A DNA stretch of 64,000 bases, taken from contig JAAHFP010000002.1 of the NCBI GenBank assembly GCA_010672925.1, forward strand, positions 221,301 to 285,300. The letters are read 5' to 3'. Source of the stretch: Symploca sp. SIO1C2 (GTDB lineage: Bacteria > Cyanobacteriota > Cyanobacteriia > Cyanobacteriales > Coleofasciculaceae). Made by a program: the position numbers and the translations under genes. Positions 43,343 through 52,170 of the stretch are shown here, one piece after another. Numbering within the stretch: position 1 is the stretch's first letter; each line of letters starts with the position of its first letter. Under the pieces are notes generated by a model. It was not told the DNA's origin and searched no databases. It was given only the letters and a program-made list of their open reading frames with translations.

Positions 43343-43933
43343 ATGGCTGCTGATTCTTTTGCAAAAAACAGTTTAGGATGGGCAGCACAGCAGTTGCAGC
43401 GGCGTTTTTCTGAGTGGGTGGAATTTCAGTTGTTTAATGAGCCGCCGGATATTCCCTTGGGGTCATTTCCTTCCTTACCTGGTTGGGTCGCTAAATTTGC
43501 TCTGCTGCTGATGGTGGCTTTAGCAGCCGGTTGGTTGTGCTGGTTAGCAGCGCAGATCTTCTTACCGGAACTTCGGGGGTGGCTTTCCCAGCGCCAAATA
43601 TTCCCTCAATCCCTTGCCAAACCCCAGAAAACCCCTGGAGCAGCTGTATGGTTGCGGCGATCGCAAGAATGGCAGCGGCAAGGGAATTATAATGAGGCTT
43701 GTAGAGCCTTGTATATGGCCATGTTAGAGCACTTGGATGAGACTCAGCAAGTGCCTCATAAGTTGAGTCGCACTGATGGGGAATATCGAGAATGCATTCG
43801 CCATCTACCACAACCGAGGTCTTACCAATTTTTAATCACTGTTCACGAAGAGCTTTGTTTTGGCAATGGTGCGATTTCCGCTGAGCTATTTCAGCGCTGC
43901 CAGCAAGCTTATCAACAAATCGAAAGTCAATGA
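43343..43933 (+). CDS. DUF4129 membrane protein
   Basis: A 196-aa protein with one membrane helix (about residues 52-75, LLLMVALAAGWLCWLAAQIF) and a cytoplasmic C-terminal DUF4129 domain: SQEWQRQGNYNEACRALYMA, then RTDGEYRECIRHLPQPRSYQ, HEELCFGNGAIS. DUF4129 proteins accompany MoxR ATPases and often transglutaminase-like proteins in an envelope-linked system of unknown detail. Its stop overlaps the next start as ATGA, so translation is coupled. It is the first gene of a four-gene operon. The ATG start at 43343 follows a HIP1 site. Confidence 0.88.
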   Translation: MAADSFAKNSLGWAAQQLQRRFSEWVEFQLFNEPPDIPLGSFPSLPGWVAKFALLLMVALAAGWLCWLAAQIFLPELRGWLSQRQIFPQSLAKPQKTPGAAVWLRRSQEWQRQGNYNEACRALYMAMLEHLDETQQVPHKLSRTDGEYRECIRHLPQPRSYQFLITVHEELCFGNGAISAELFQRCQQAYQQIESQ

Positions 43934-45081
43934 AGTCTTTACGTAAATGGTTTTGGCTTGGGCTGTTTATGCTGGTATTGGGGGGACTACTGCTCCTAAC
44001 GGCAGCGCCATTGAATAATCCTATGGCAAGAGGTTCAACTTTTAGTCGCTCTCCCGATGGCTACGGAGCTTGGTATGCTTACATGCAGCAGCAAGGAGTT
44101 ACTATTGAGCGCTGGCAGAGACCCCCGGAAGTTCTGTGGCAATCGGAGTCAACATCCCCAATAACTCTGTTACAAGTCAGACCCCAATGGTTCGAGGGGG
44201 TTGAATCGGAGTGGTACGATTGGGTAGGACAGGGTAATACTCTGATTTTACTAGGTATCCGGCAGCCTGTGACCGCAGCCAAATTCTCTACCATGCAATC
44301 GAGTGACCACGGTGCTGTAACTATCGATACCCGCCGCCGCAAAGGGACGCCCAATGAGGAAAAGTCCTTGTTAGGCGATCGCTATGGAGCAGTGGTCTGG
44401 CAAACTGAGATAAAATCAGGCAGTCTAATTCAAGCTACTACTCCGGATCTTGCTGCCAATGCTTATCAGGATATCCCTGGTAACTTCGCTTTTCTCGCAG
44501 AATTAGTAACGACTGCCCAAGGTTCAATTTGGGTTGATGAGTACCTTCATGGTTACGCAGACTTACAACCTGAAGATGAACAAGCTACAAGTTCAGAAAG
44601 TTGGGCTAATTACCTCGCCCAAACTCCCTTATTACTAATTCTAGTGCAGGCGATCGCTCTTTGTTTGGTGCTTTTTTGGGGACATCAAAGAAGAGGAGCA
44701 ACTGTCACTCTCCAGCAACCCGTTCCCAATAATAGTGAAGCCTATATCACTGCTTTAGCTGGTGTACTGCGTCAAGCAAAAAGTACAGGTTTTGTTTGGG
44801 AAATGGTGGCAAAAGCAGAACTGTTAAACCTCCAAAAAACTCTGGGATTGGGGTCAGTATTAGTGGATGAGGAGACCATAGTGGATGCCTGGGTACAGCA
44901 AACCCAGGGTTCTCCTGCTGAATTGCAGCAGTTACTAAAACAAACTAAGCGGCGCTCACCTCCAGGGGAAAAAGATTTAGTTAACTGGCTAGAAAAGATT
45001 CAGGCAATTCACCAAGAACACAATTCAAAATTCAAAATTCAAAATTCAAAATTGATGGAATCACCGAAAAAGAAGTCATAA
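43930..45081 (+). CDS. DUF4350 membrane protein
   Basis: A 383-aa protein with an N-terminal membrane helix (WLGLFMLVLGGLLLLTAAPL), a periplasmic or extracellular DUF4350 domain (residues 30-230: SFSRSPDGYGAWYAYMQQQG-type motif, then FEGVESEWYDWVGQGNTLIL), and a second helix near 235-260 (LLLILVQAIALCLVLFWG) followed by a cytoplasmic tail. The domain is related to the glutamine-amidotransferase-like (GATase) fold used in ABC-type gliding or secretion systems. The last ~20 codons are made of attcaaaattcaaaa repeat sequence. It overlaps the DUF4129 gene and precedes the AAA ATPase by 26 bp. Confidence 0.87.
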   Translation: MKSLRKWFWLGLFMLVLGGLLLLTAAPLNNPMARGSTFSRSPDGYGAWYAYMQQQGVTIERWQRPPEVLWQSESTSPITLLQVRPQWFEGVESEWYDWVGQGNTLILLGIRQPVTAAKFSTMQSSDHGAVTIDTRRRKGTPNEEKSLLGDRYGAVVWQTEIKSGSLIQATTPDLAANAYQDIPGNFAFLAELVTTAQGSIWVDEYLHGYADLQPEDEQATSSESWANYLAQTPLLLILVQAIALCLVLFWGHQRRGATVTLQQPVPNNSEAYITALAGVLRQAKSTGFVWEMVAKAELLNLQKTLGLGSVLVDEETIVDAWVQQTQGSPAELQQLLKQTKRRSPPGEKDLVNWLEKIQAIHQEHNSKFKIQNSKLMESPKKKS

Positions 45082-45107
45082 ACTCATGATATCAAGGAAT
45101 TCAGCCC

Positions 45108-46658
45108 ATGCCCAAATGGTTTAATACTGCCGGTCCTTGCCAAGCCGATATTCACTACATGATCTCACCCCTGGCACGACTGCCAGAATTAACCCAGTTG
45201 ATCAAGCAACGAGGCTACTTTGTTATTCATGCTCCGCGACAAATGGGCAAAACCACTGCCATGCTGACTCTGGCTCAGGAACTTACCGCTAGCGGGGAAT
45301 ACACTGCGGTGATGGTATCAGCGGAAGTGGGAGCTCCATTTCCCCACAATCCAGGAGCTGCGGAAAAAGCGATACTGGATGCTTGGAAAGATGACGCTAC
45401 CTTTTGGCTTCCTCCAGAACTCCATCCTCCTGATTGGCCTGTTTCGGAGCCGGGACGACAGATTGGAGCGGCATTAAGTGCTTGGGCACAACAGTCTCCC
45501 CGCCCCCTGGTTATCTTCATTGATGAAATTGACTCACTACAAGATGAAACCTTAATCGCTCTGTTGCGCCAACTCAGAAACGGCTATCCTAAACGACCCC
45601 AAAGATTTCCCTATTCTTTGGCACTGATCGGAGTAAGAGATGTGCGGGATTATAAAGTAGCTTCTGGAGGTAGTAACCGTCTGAATACTGCTAGTCCCTT
45701 CAATATTAAGTTGGAATCCCTAACCCTGCGCAACTTTACCTTAACAGAAGTGGGTGAGCTCTACAGACAGCACACCGCCGAGACGGGTCAAGTCTTCTCC
45801 CCCGAAGTTATACAACGAGCCTTTAACTTAACTCAGGGGCAACCCTGGTTGGTGAATGCTCTAGCTAGGCAAATTGTGGAATTTATTGTGCCAGATCCGC
45901 AACAGGTGATTGCGATTGAGCATGTAGAAAAAGCTAAGGAAATCTTGATTCAACGCCGGGATACTCACCTTGATAGTTTGGCTAGCATACTACGGGAAGA
46001 ACGTGTGAGAGTAGTTATTGAACCGATGCTAGCTGGGCAAGAGTTAGGAGATATTCCTATTGATGATATACAATTCCTGATTGATTTAGGCTTGTGCCAC
46101 ATGAGTCCACAAGGAGGATTAGCGATCGCTAATTCTATTTATCAAGAGGTACTACCTCGGATATTAAGCACGACTCCGCAAGCATCCTTACCGCAAATTG
46201 CTCCCAGTTGGCTGACCCCGGAGGGGAAACTTGATCCAGAGCAACTCTTGAGGGCATTCCTGAGTTTTTGGCGGCAGCATGGTGAACCTTTACTCAAAAG
46301 TGCCCCTTACCATGAGATTGCGCCTCATTTGGTCTTGATGGCATTTTTACATCGGGTGGTGAATGGGGGTGGCACTCTAGAGAGGGAATATGCAATTGGC
46401 AGCGATCGCATGGATCTCTGTTTACGTTATGGGGATGTTACCTTGGGGATGGAGTTAAAAGTGTGGCGTCAGGGACGTCCCGACCCCATCAAAGCTGGAT
46501 TGGAGCAGTTAGATCGCTATCTGATTGGCTTAGAGCTTGACACAGGATGGCTGGTAATTTTCGATCAGCGTCAGGGACTGCCACCAATAGCAGAGCGTAC
46601 CACCACAGAGCAGGTAATGACCCCTAGCGATCGCGCCATTGTTGTAATTAGGTGTTAG
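45108..46658 (+). CDS. AAA ATPase with PD-(D/E)XK-like C-terminus
   Basis: A 516-aa STAND/AAA-type ATPase. The N-terminus has FNTAGPCQADIHYMISPLAR, Walker A in APRQMGKTTAML (about residue 45), Walker B in PLVIFIDEIDSLQDE (about 145) and an arginine-rich sensor region. The C-terminal ~110 residues (YAIGSDRMDLCLRYGDVTLG followed by MELKVWRQG) show the D...ExK pattern of PD-(D/E)XK nucleases, seen in many ATPases of defence or mobile-element type. Its place between DUF4350 and MoxR is unusual. It may be an insertion into an old operon, or a working part of it. Any nuclease activity is inference. Confidence 0.8.
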   Translation: MPKWFNTAGPCQADIHYMISPLARLPELTQLIKQRGYFVIHAPRQMGKTTAMLTLAQELTASGEYTAVMVSAEVGAPFPHNPGAAEKAILDAWKDDATFWLPPELHPPDWPVSEPGRQIGAALSAWAQQSPRPLVIFIDEIDSLQDETLIALLRQLRNGYPKRPQRFPYSLALIGVRDVRDYKVASGGSNRLNTASPFNIKLESLTLRNFTLTEVGELYRQHTAETGQVFSPEVIQRAFNLTQGQPWLVNALARQIVEFIVPDPQQVIAIEHVEKAKEILIQRRDTHLDSLASILREERVRVVIEPMLAGQELGDIPIDDIQFLIDLGLCHMSPQGGLAIANSIYQEVLPRILSTTPQASLPQIAPSWLTPEGKLDPEQLLRAFLSFWRQHGEPLLKSAPYHEIAPHLVLMAFLHRVVNGGGTLEREYAIGSDRMDLCLRYGDVTLGMELKVWRQGRPDPIKAGLEQLDRYLIGLELDTGWLVIFDQRQGLPPIAERTTTEQVMTPSDRAIVVIRC

Positions 46659-46701
46659 GTATTAGGTATTAGGTGTTAGGTGTATAGATCATTCATTCCC
46701 C

Positions 46702-47652
46702 ATGACAGAACTCCATCAAGTTTTTACACGTATCGGACAAGCCCTCAGTAAAGTTGTAGTTGGTCAAGATATTGTGGCACGGCAGTTGCTTGTAGCGCTT
46801 CTCACAGGAGGGCATGTAATTCTAGAAGGGGTTCCTGGAGTGGGCAAAACCCTGATGGTCAAGGTACTGGCGCGGATTGTACAGGCAGATTTCCGGCGGA
46901 TTCAACTGACCCCAGACATTTTACCGTCGGACATTTTGGGAACTAACGTCTTTGACTTAAATAGCCGCAACTTTACCCTGAAGCCAGGACCTGTATTTAC
47001 CGAAGTGCTGCTAGCGGATGAAATTAATCGGACACCTCCCAAAACCCAGGCAGCTTTGTTGGAGGCGATGGAGGAGCAACAGGTTACCTTGGATGGTCAA
47101 AGTCGCCCTTTACCAGACTTATTCTGGGTAATCGCCACACAAAACTCTTTGGAATTTGAGGGAACTTATCCACTCCCAGAAGCCCAACTAGACCGCTTTC
47201 TATTTAAGCTGATTGTGGGTTACCCGGAAGTGATGGCAGAAAAACAGATGTTGTTGAATGTTCAGGCTGGTTTTGAGGCAAACCGCCTGGAGTTAACTCG
47301 TCTGAAACCTATTGCAACCGTAGAACAAGTATTAGAAGCTCGTCGAGCAGTCAAAGCGATCGCATTTAAAGAAGTACTGCTGGATTATCTCCTAGAATTG
47401 GTACGCAAAACTAGACAGCATTCCGACTTAGCATTGGGGACTTCTCCTCGATCAGCTGTAGCTTGGTTAAAAGCAAGTCAGGCTCATGCCTGGTTAGAAG
47501 GGCGCAATTATGTTACCCCGGATGATGTCTGTGGGGTAGCTTTACCACTCCTACGACACCGATTGATTCTCAATCCAGAAGCCCAGTTAGATGGAGTACA
47601 GATTGATACGCTGATTACTTCTCTTTTGGAACAGGTAAAAGTTCCCCGTTGA
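46702..47652 (+). CDS. MoxR-family AAA ATPase
   Basis: A 316-aa MoxR AAA+ chaperone-type ATPase. Walker A is GVPGVGKTLMVK (about residue 45), Walker B is EVLLADEINRTPPKTQAALL (about 110), and sensor 1 is FWVIATQNSLEFEGTYPLPE. The region AQLDRFLFKLIVGYPEV and the C-terminal lid with LGTSPRSAVAWLKASQAHAW are typical. MoxR proteins help assemble or activate partner complexes, often with vWA or DUF58 proteins. A DUF58 gene, the most common partner, does not follow in this window. It ends the DUF4129-DUF4350-ATPase-MoxR run. ATG start. Confidence 0.94.
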   Translation: MTELHQVFTRIGQALSKVVVGQDIVARQLLVALLTGGHVILEGVPGVGKTLMVKVLARIVQADFRRIQLTPDILPSDILGTNVFDLNSRNFTLKPGPVFTEVLLADEINRTPPKTQAALLEAMEEQQVTLDGQSRPLPDLFWVIATQNSLEFEGTYPLPEAQLDRFLFKLIVGYPEVMAEKQMLLNVQAGFEANRLELTRLKPIATVEQVLEARRAVKAIAFKEVLLDYLLELVRKTRQHSDLALGTSPRSAVAWLKASQAHAWLEGRNYVTPDDVCGVALPLLRHRLILNPEAQLDGVQIDTLITSLLEQVKVPR

Positions 47653-47785
47653 GGGAGCTGGGGGAGCAGAGGAGCGGAGGAGCAGAGGAGCGGAGGAGTT
47701 GAGGGAGCTGGGGGAGCTGGGGGAGCTGGGGGAGCTGGGGAAGCTGGGGGAGCTGGGGAAGCTGGGGGAGCTGAGGAAGTAAGAT
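47651..47785. repeat. (GAGCTGGGG)n and agcggaggag G-rich array
   Basis: This is a long purine-rich tandem run: ggagcagaggagcgg units to about 47700, then nine-base gagctgggg units to about 47778. The minus strand is correspondingly C/T-rich. Similar short runs occur at 30675-30750 and 61804-61825. Such tracts could form unusual DNA structures (several GGGG runs). Confidence 0.85.
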
Positions 47786-48082
47786 AAAGCTCAAAATTGG
47801 CATAATTTATTTTTTGGAGTTCCCCATTAAAACTCTCTGTTTTTCGTTACAGTCAGGAAAGATTCTTTTCCCTCTCCATTCCTCACCTACTTTATTGTGC
47901 ATTTAAACCAGCAAGCTCCTCAAAGCAAGGCATTAGGGCAATTGAGTAATTCTATCCCGATCTCTGCCTACCAAGAAATAATACCTGAGGGCAAATCCGG
48001 TTCTCAGAGTAGGAGAAAAATAATTCAAAGTCCCCCAGAATTGGGGGATTTGGGGGGCGAACGAATACCTTTTTTTTACCGG
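47786..48082. other. non-coding leader of the adaptor gene
   Basis: The open frame upstream of 48083 consists of intergenic repeat (cagaattgggggatttgggg, about 48035-48060) and is not accepted as coding. I see no other gene. Confidence 0.5.
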
Positions 48083-49405
48083 ATGTGGTATGAAAGCAAA
48101 CACAAGCAAAAATTTTCCTGTTTGCTACTCCTTTGCCTACTCTTACCCTTACCTTATTTAACCGGATGTGAATTCTTTGCTGAGAATGGAGCAGGAGCCC
48201 AACCTAGGACTCCTGGCTCACCCAAGAAGGGAGGTAGCATAAATGTAGATGTAGCGATCGCGAAAACAGAAACTATCCAAGAACCTCGAGAATACCCCGG
48301 TACTACCAAACCCTTTCGGGAAGTTTCTCTCCGTTCCCAAATTGAGGGGCGACTACTGAAGCTTAATGCCGATGTTGGTGATACGGTAAGGCAGGGACAA
48401 ATTTTAGCTCAAATTGATGATGCTCTATTACTGACAGCAGTCAACGAAGCCCAAGCAGAATTAGCTGCCCTAGAGTCGGAAGTGGCACAAGCACAAAATC
48501 AAGTCAGCAATGCCAAAGCCAGAAAAAGACAAGCGCAGTTGGAGTTTGAGCAAGCCCAAATAGATGCCGCACGGTTTAAAACCCTTCAGGAAGCTGGAGC
48601 TATTTCCCAGCAAGAGGCAGAATTAGCTCAAACCGCTGCTGCTACTGCCCAACAAAATGTAGTTGCTGCCACAGAACAAATTAGCACAGAGGAAAAGGCG
48701 GTTACCGCTGCCCAAGGTCGGATCCAGGCTCAACAAGCAGTAGTAGCTCAAAACCGGGAGCGTCAATCCTATGCTTTATTGGCTGCTCCGATGAATGGCA
48801 TTGTACTAGAGAAGGAAACAGAAGGTAATCTGATAACTGCTGGTGGTGAGGTTTTAAGATTGGGAGACTTTAGCCGCGTTAAAGTAAATATCCCAGTTTC
48901 TGACTTGGAGTTAGCCAATATCAAGGTAGGACAATCAGTCTCAGTGCGCTTAGATGCCTTTGCCGGTAAATCTGTAGCTGGGCAAGTTACTCGCATTTTC
49001 CCAGAAGCAGATTCAGAACAACTTAAAGTGTTGGTAGAAGTCACTATTCCTAATAGTAACGGTAGGATTGGTAGCGAACTTTTCGCAAGAGTTAGCTTTG
49101 CCCCAACTACCTCCTTACGAGTAGTTATACCAGAAATAGCACTGCAAGGGAGAGAGGGAAATGCGGGTAAAGGTAAACCTGGAGATGGAGAGGAATCTAG
49201 TGAGGGGAGAGTATTTGTAGTTACTAATGAAGGAGATAAGACACAAGTTAAGGTTCGTTCAGTAAGACTCGGTACTCGTGCTAATGGTAATGTGGAGGTT
49301 ATCTCCGGTTTGCAGCCAGGAGAACGTTTTGTTATTCGTAGTAGTAAACCATTAAAAGATGGTGATACTGTTAGTGTGAGTGCTATTTCTGAGGAAGAAA
49401 ATTAG
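48083..49405 (+). CDS. RND-type periplasmic adaptor (HlyD/AcrA family) lipoprotein
   Basis: A 440-aa membrane-fusion protein of efflux systems. The N-terminus MWYESKHKQKFSCLLLLCLL followed by PLPYLTGC is a lipoprotein signal. Next is a biotinyl-lipoyl-like half (SLRSQIEGRLLKLNADVGDT), a long Ala/Gln-rich alpha-helical hairpin (about residues 110-230), the other lipoyl half (LLAAPMNGIVLEKETEGNLI), beta-barrel NIPVSDLELANIKVGQSVSV, and a C-terminal membrane-proximal domain (VEVISGLQPGERFVIRSSK). The ATG at 48083 is chosen because the upstream in-frame stretch is made of intergenic repeats. No RND permease follows before the next genes, so its partner pump is elsewhere or lost. Confidence 0.88.
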   Translation: MWYESKHKQKFSCLLLLCLLLPLPYLTGCEFFAENGAGAQPRTPGSPKKGGSINVDVAIAKTETIQEPREYPGTTKPFREVSLRSQIEGRLLKLNADVGDTVRQGQILAQIDDALLLTAVNEAQAELAALESEVAQAQNQVSNAKARKRQAQLEFEQAQIDAARFKTLQEAGAISQQEAELAQTAAATAQQNVVAATEQISTEEKAVTAAQGRIQAQQAVVAQNRERQSYALLAAPMNGIVLEKETEGNLITAGGEVLRLGDFSRVKVNIPVSDLELANIKVGQSVSVRLDAFAGKSVAGQVTRIFPEADSEQLKVLVEVTIPNSNGRIGSELFARVSFAPTTSLRVVIPEIALQGREGNAGKGKPGDGEESSEGRVFVVTNEGDKTQVKVRSVRLGTRANGNVEVISGLQPGERFVIRSSKPLKDGDTVSVSAISEEEN

Positions 49406-49709
49406 GTATTGAAAAATCATATGAACAACTCTGTATCTAGTCTATAGTATTATTTTTAATAATAAAATGAAGTGCGGTTGCCTGTTTGAGGTCATCCTCC
49501 CTTGGCAAGATTTTTAATACTAGTAAAATTACCAATTATTTAATAATGATTGGCCACAAGTGGACAGCGTACAATAAGTGTATATTTTGTAACATTCTGA
49601 CATTACAAAACAAAAATTCATTGTTATAGAGGGTCAATTCTGCTAATTTATTGTTAACGAGCGAAAAAATCAGCTCAAAATCAGATCAAACGAAACAAAA
49701 AAAGAAATA
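49406..49709. other. AT-rich promoter region before the leader-like peptide gene
   Basis: The region holds no gene. It contains the inverted repeat ttttgtaa-N10-ttacaaaa at 49585-49610, a candidate operator about 100 bp upstream of the peptide start. The AT content is higher than in the surrounding genes. Confidence 0.5.
49585..49610. promoter_or_regulatory. inverted repeat (candidate operator)
   Basis: Two perfect 8-bp arms, ttttgtaa and ttacaaaa, are separated by 10 bases. The GTA...TAC spacing is 12, not the 8 needed by NtcA. The site lies 100 bp before the peptide gene and may bind an unknown regulator. Confidence 0.35.
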
Positions 49710-49907
49710 ATGAACAAAAAAACTTTAGCAACAATAACCGTACCTCTGCTGGCAACAGCGGCAATAACTCAGCCTCTGCTCTCTGCAACAGCAATAACTC
49801 AACCTCAGCTCTCGGAAGAGGAATTAAAGATGATCGCGGCATCTCAGGTACCTGGGGACTCAAGCTTGGGGGTCTGGCAGTGTGAACCACCGGAAAATGG
49901 ATGCTAG
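49710..49907 (+). CDS. short leader-like peptide (possible RiPP precursor)
   Basis: A 65-aa peptide. An N-terminal stretch has a ten-residue tandem repeat (PLLATAAITQ, PLLSATAITQ), followed by LSEEELKMIAAS. This acidic motif resembles the end of leader peptides that are cleaved after a small-residue pair in ribosomally made peptide products. The tail VPGDSSLGVWQCEPPENGC has one Trp and two Cys and would be the core. The repeat is also a 30-bp repeat at DNA level. It is convergent with the amidotransferase gene at 50175. No dedicated RiPP modification enzyme (YcaO, radical SAM, LanM, lasso B proteins) is seen nearby. It may instead be a small secreted protein. The start is an ATG with only an A-rich upstream sequence. 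Confidence 0.5.
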   Translation: MNKKTLATITVPLLATAAITQPLLSATAITQPQLSEEELKMIAASQVPGDSSLGVWQCEPPENGC

Positions 49908-50174
49908 AGATGTAGGATTGTGAAGGTCACGCGCCACGCTCTGCCTTTGCCAAGTACAAAGTACTACAAACATTTCACAAAGGTCAAAAGGTTTTTGGCC
50001 CACCCCATGGCGCTCGATTCGCTTCGATGAATTGATGTACAACAGCTCTCGACCTATCCGACGGGATTACCTAGCAAGGGACGGGGAGGGAGTAGTTTTT
50101 TTTACTTGTTCGATGATGAGGCTCAACTTTAAAATCATAAAAGAAACTCGGTTGTGCAAATCCTGACAAGTGTT
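49908..50174. other. gap between convergent peptide and amidotransferase genes
   Basis: No gene is supported in these 267 bp. A gcgctcgattcgcttcg stretch near 50010 and the run agttttttttac near 50094 are the only notable features; the T-run may belong to a terminator for the peptide gene. Confidence 0.4.
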
Positions 50175-52016
50175 CTAGAAATCAAACTTTTCAAGAAATG
50201 GTGAATTGCCATACATATAGTCTCCTGGAAAGTAACTCGGTTGGCTAAAGCACAAGACAGCAAATATTGTCATCGCCATGGCATTTAATAGGGATGTAGT
50301 GGCACTCACTTCTGTTGAATCTTGATAACCTGCTACTTCAAACCAGGTTACAAGTTGAGTCCCAGGGAACAACTCCACAGCCTTATACTTAGTTAGAAAG
50401 TCGGGAAATATTTTGTGAGCGATTTGATATTTAAATTTTCTTAAAATGCGGGGTTGAGAAGCAAAAGATTTAGCACGATAGGTAAAATTGCGAGGTAACC
50501 ATGCAGTTGCCATCTCCCGAATAATGGTTTTATTCCAAAATAAATCAGCATGATATTTAGGTGGAATCGCGGCTAAAAACTCAACCAAACGATGATCTAA
50601 AAAAGGAACACGAGCTTCTAAACTTTGGCTTGATGAAGTGCGGTCTTCATGCCAGAGATTATACTTCTGTAGAGTGTAAATCCTAGAGAGCATTTGTCTT
50701 TGGAAGTTCTGGGAATTAGAGGGATAGGGAATATCATAATCAAATAAATATCCTTCAGTTTGGCTGAGTTTTTGCTTCTGGTTTTTAGTTTTTTGCTCTG
50801 ATTGATTAATTTTACTATTGAAGTCCAGCCAACTTGAATTTTGTATGTCTTCACTACGAGAATAACCTCCAGAAAATTCGTCTGAACCTTGTCCTAAAAG
50901 TACCACTTTGAGCTCAGGCATGACAGTTTTAATGTAGCGATATAACTCATGTCTGAAGACCCATTCTAAATCAATTTTTGGGGTTTCTATCATCCAAATC
51001 AAGTACTCAAAAGTTACCAGAGAAAAATCCCAATCCTCAAGTACTTTATCTGGTTTAAAAAAAACAGGGTGAAAGGGGAGTTGGAGATTCTTACATAACT
51101 TTCTTGCAGCAACAATATCTCCATTTTCTAGGGTATAGTCTGCCAAAATTGAGAAGCAGTGTAGTTGGGGTTGAATCTGATTAGCAACAGTAGCAACTAT
51201 CCCCGAATCCAATCCACCACTCAAGGACACTCCAATGGGAACATCACTCATTAATCGCAAACGAACACTATCCTCAAATAATTCACGGTATTGAGCGATG
51301 TAGTCTTGGGGAAGGCGAGAATCTGAAGGAGAGTTGAGGGCAAGGTGATCTGAGAGGTTCCAGTAACATTGGGGTGTAACCATTTCAGTGGCGGCATCCC
51401 AACTTAAAAAATGCCCTCCTGCTAGTCGATAAACTCCTTCAACATAGGATGTTGTCAGACTCCTATTGGTTAAATCTTGAAATTGAGTTCTTCTGGGAGC
51501 CAGGGGATGGGCAAGAAGTGTGAAGAGAGTGGAAGCAAAGATTAGTTGACTGCCAACTTGAGTATAATATAGGGGTTTTATGCCCAAACGATCCCTTGCT
51601 AACAGCAATTGTGGTTTGTGACTATCCCAGATGCAAAGGGCAAACATACCATTGAGTAATTCTAGAGCTTCAACGCCTCTTTCCTCGTAAAGGTGAAGGA
51701 CAATTTCAGCATCGGAACGGGTACGAAATTGGTGAGCCTCTCGCAGTTGAGAACGGAGTTCAAGATGATTGTAGATTTCTCCATTGAGGGCAACAAAGAT
51801 GCTTTGGTCTTCGTTCCAAATTGGTTGTGTTCCTCCATTCAGGTCAACAATTGACAGTCTATTAAACACAAGATATATAGAAGAGGATTGTTCAACAAAC
51901 TGTTGCTCATCTGGTCCACGACGGGAAAGCTGTAGACCCATATTACTTAAATAATGGGAAGCTGTTTCAGGTTCAAGTTCAGAATGAAAATCAATAAATC
52001 CAGCAAATCCGCACAT
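50175..52016 (-). CDS. class B asparagine synthetase-like glutamine amidotransferase
   Basis: A 613-aa two-domain enzyme. The ATG at 52016 gives MCGFAGFID, with the Cys2 nucleophile of an Ntn glutaminase, and RLSIVDLNGGTQPI and NGEIYNH further on. The ATP-pyrophosphatase motif is SLSGGLDSG (about residue 260). The middle carries LGQGSDEFSGGYSR and the later FLDHRLVEFLA. It also has a lysine-rich insert (KTKNQKQKLSQTEG, about 420). Such enzymes make asparagine, but many in natural-product clusters form other amides. The C-terminal ~80 residues are unlike housekeeping AsnB. It is the last gene on this strand of the cluster, 154 bp after the PhnC-like gene. Confidence 0.88.
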   Translation of the reverse strand: MCGFAGFIDFHSELEPETASHYLSNMGLQLSRRGPDEQQFVEQSSSIYLVFNRLSIVDLNGGTQPIWNEDQSIFVALNGEIYNHLELRSQLREAHQFRTRSDAEIVLHLYEERGVEALELLNGMFALCIWDSHKPQLLLARDRLGIKPLYYTQVGSQLIFASTLFTLLAHPLAPRRTQFQDLTNRSLTTSYVEGVYRLAGGHFLSWDAATEMVTPQCYWNLSDHLALNSPSDSRLPQDYIAQYRELFEDSVRLRLMSDVPIGVSLSGGLDSGIVATVANQIQPQLHCFSILADYTLENGDIVAARKLCKNLQLPFHPVFFKPDKVLEDWDFSLVTFEYLIWMIETPKIDLEWVFRHELYRYIKTVMPELKVVLLGQGSDEFSGGYSRSEDIQNSSWLDFNSKINQSEQKTKNQKQKLSQTEGYLFDYDIPYPSNSQNFQRQMLSRIYTLQKYNLWHEDRTSSSQSLEARVPFLDHRLVEFLAAIPPKYHADLFWNKTIIREMATAWLPRNFTYRAKSFASQPRILRKFKYQIAHKIFPDFLTKYKAVELFPGTQLVTWFEVAGYQDSTEVSATTSLLNAMAMTIFAVLCFSQPSYFPGDYMYGNSPFLEKFDF

Positions 52017-52170
52017 ATCAACAATCACAAATATCTCAAAAGTGGTTCTTCCGGACTTATTATGCTAAATTGTTACAAATACAATCATTAAATACTGCTG
52101 CATAATAATTTTAGCCGTTTAGCTCTGATTTAATGAAAATCGAGTTATTAACTACAATCTAGAATTTGAT

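Noticed and set aside
47897-48082. N-terminal extension of the RND adaptor
   Set aside because: The extension encodes an intergenic repeat (SPPELGDLGGER) and would place the lipoprotein signal in the middle of the protein.
49589-49606. NtcA binding site
   Set aside because: GTA and TAC are separated by 12 bases instead of 8.
49710-52016. Lasso peptide cluster (peptide plus AsnB-like cyclase)
   Set aside because: The AsnB-like protein has an intact glutaminase domain with Cys2, and no leader-binding or cysteine-protease B protein is present; lasso cyclases differ in architecture and context.
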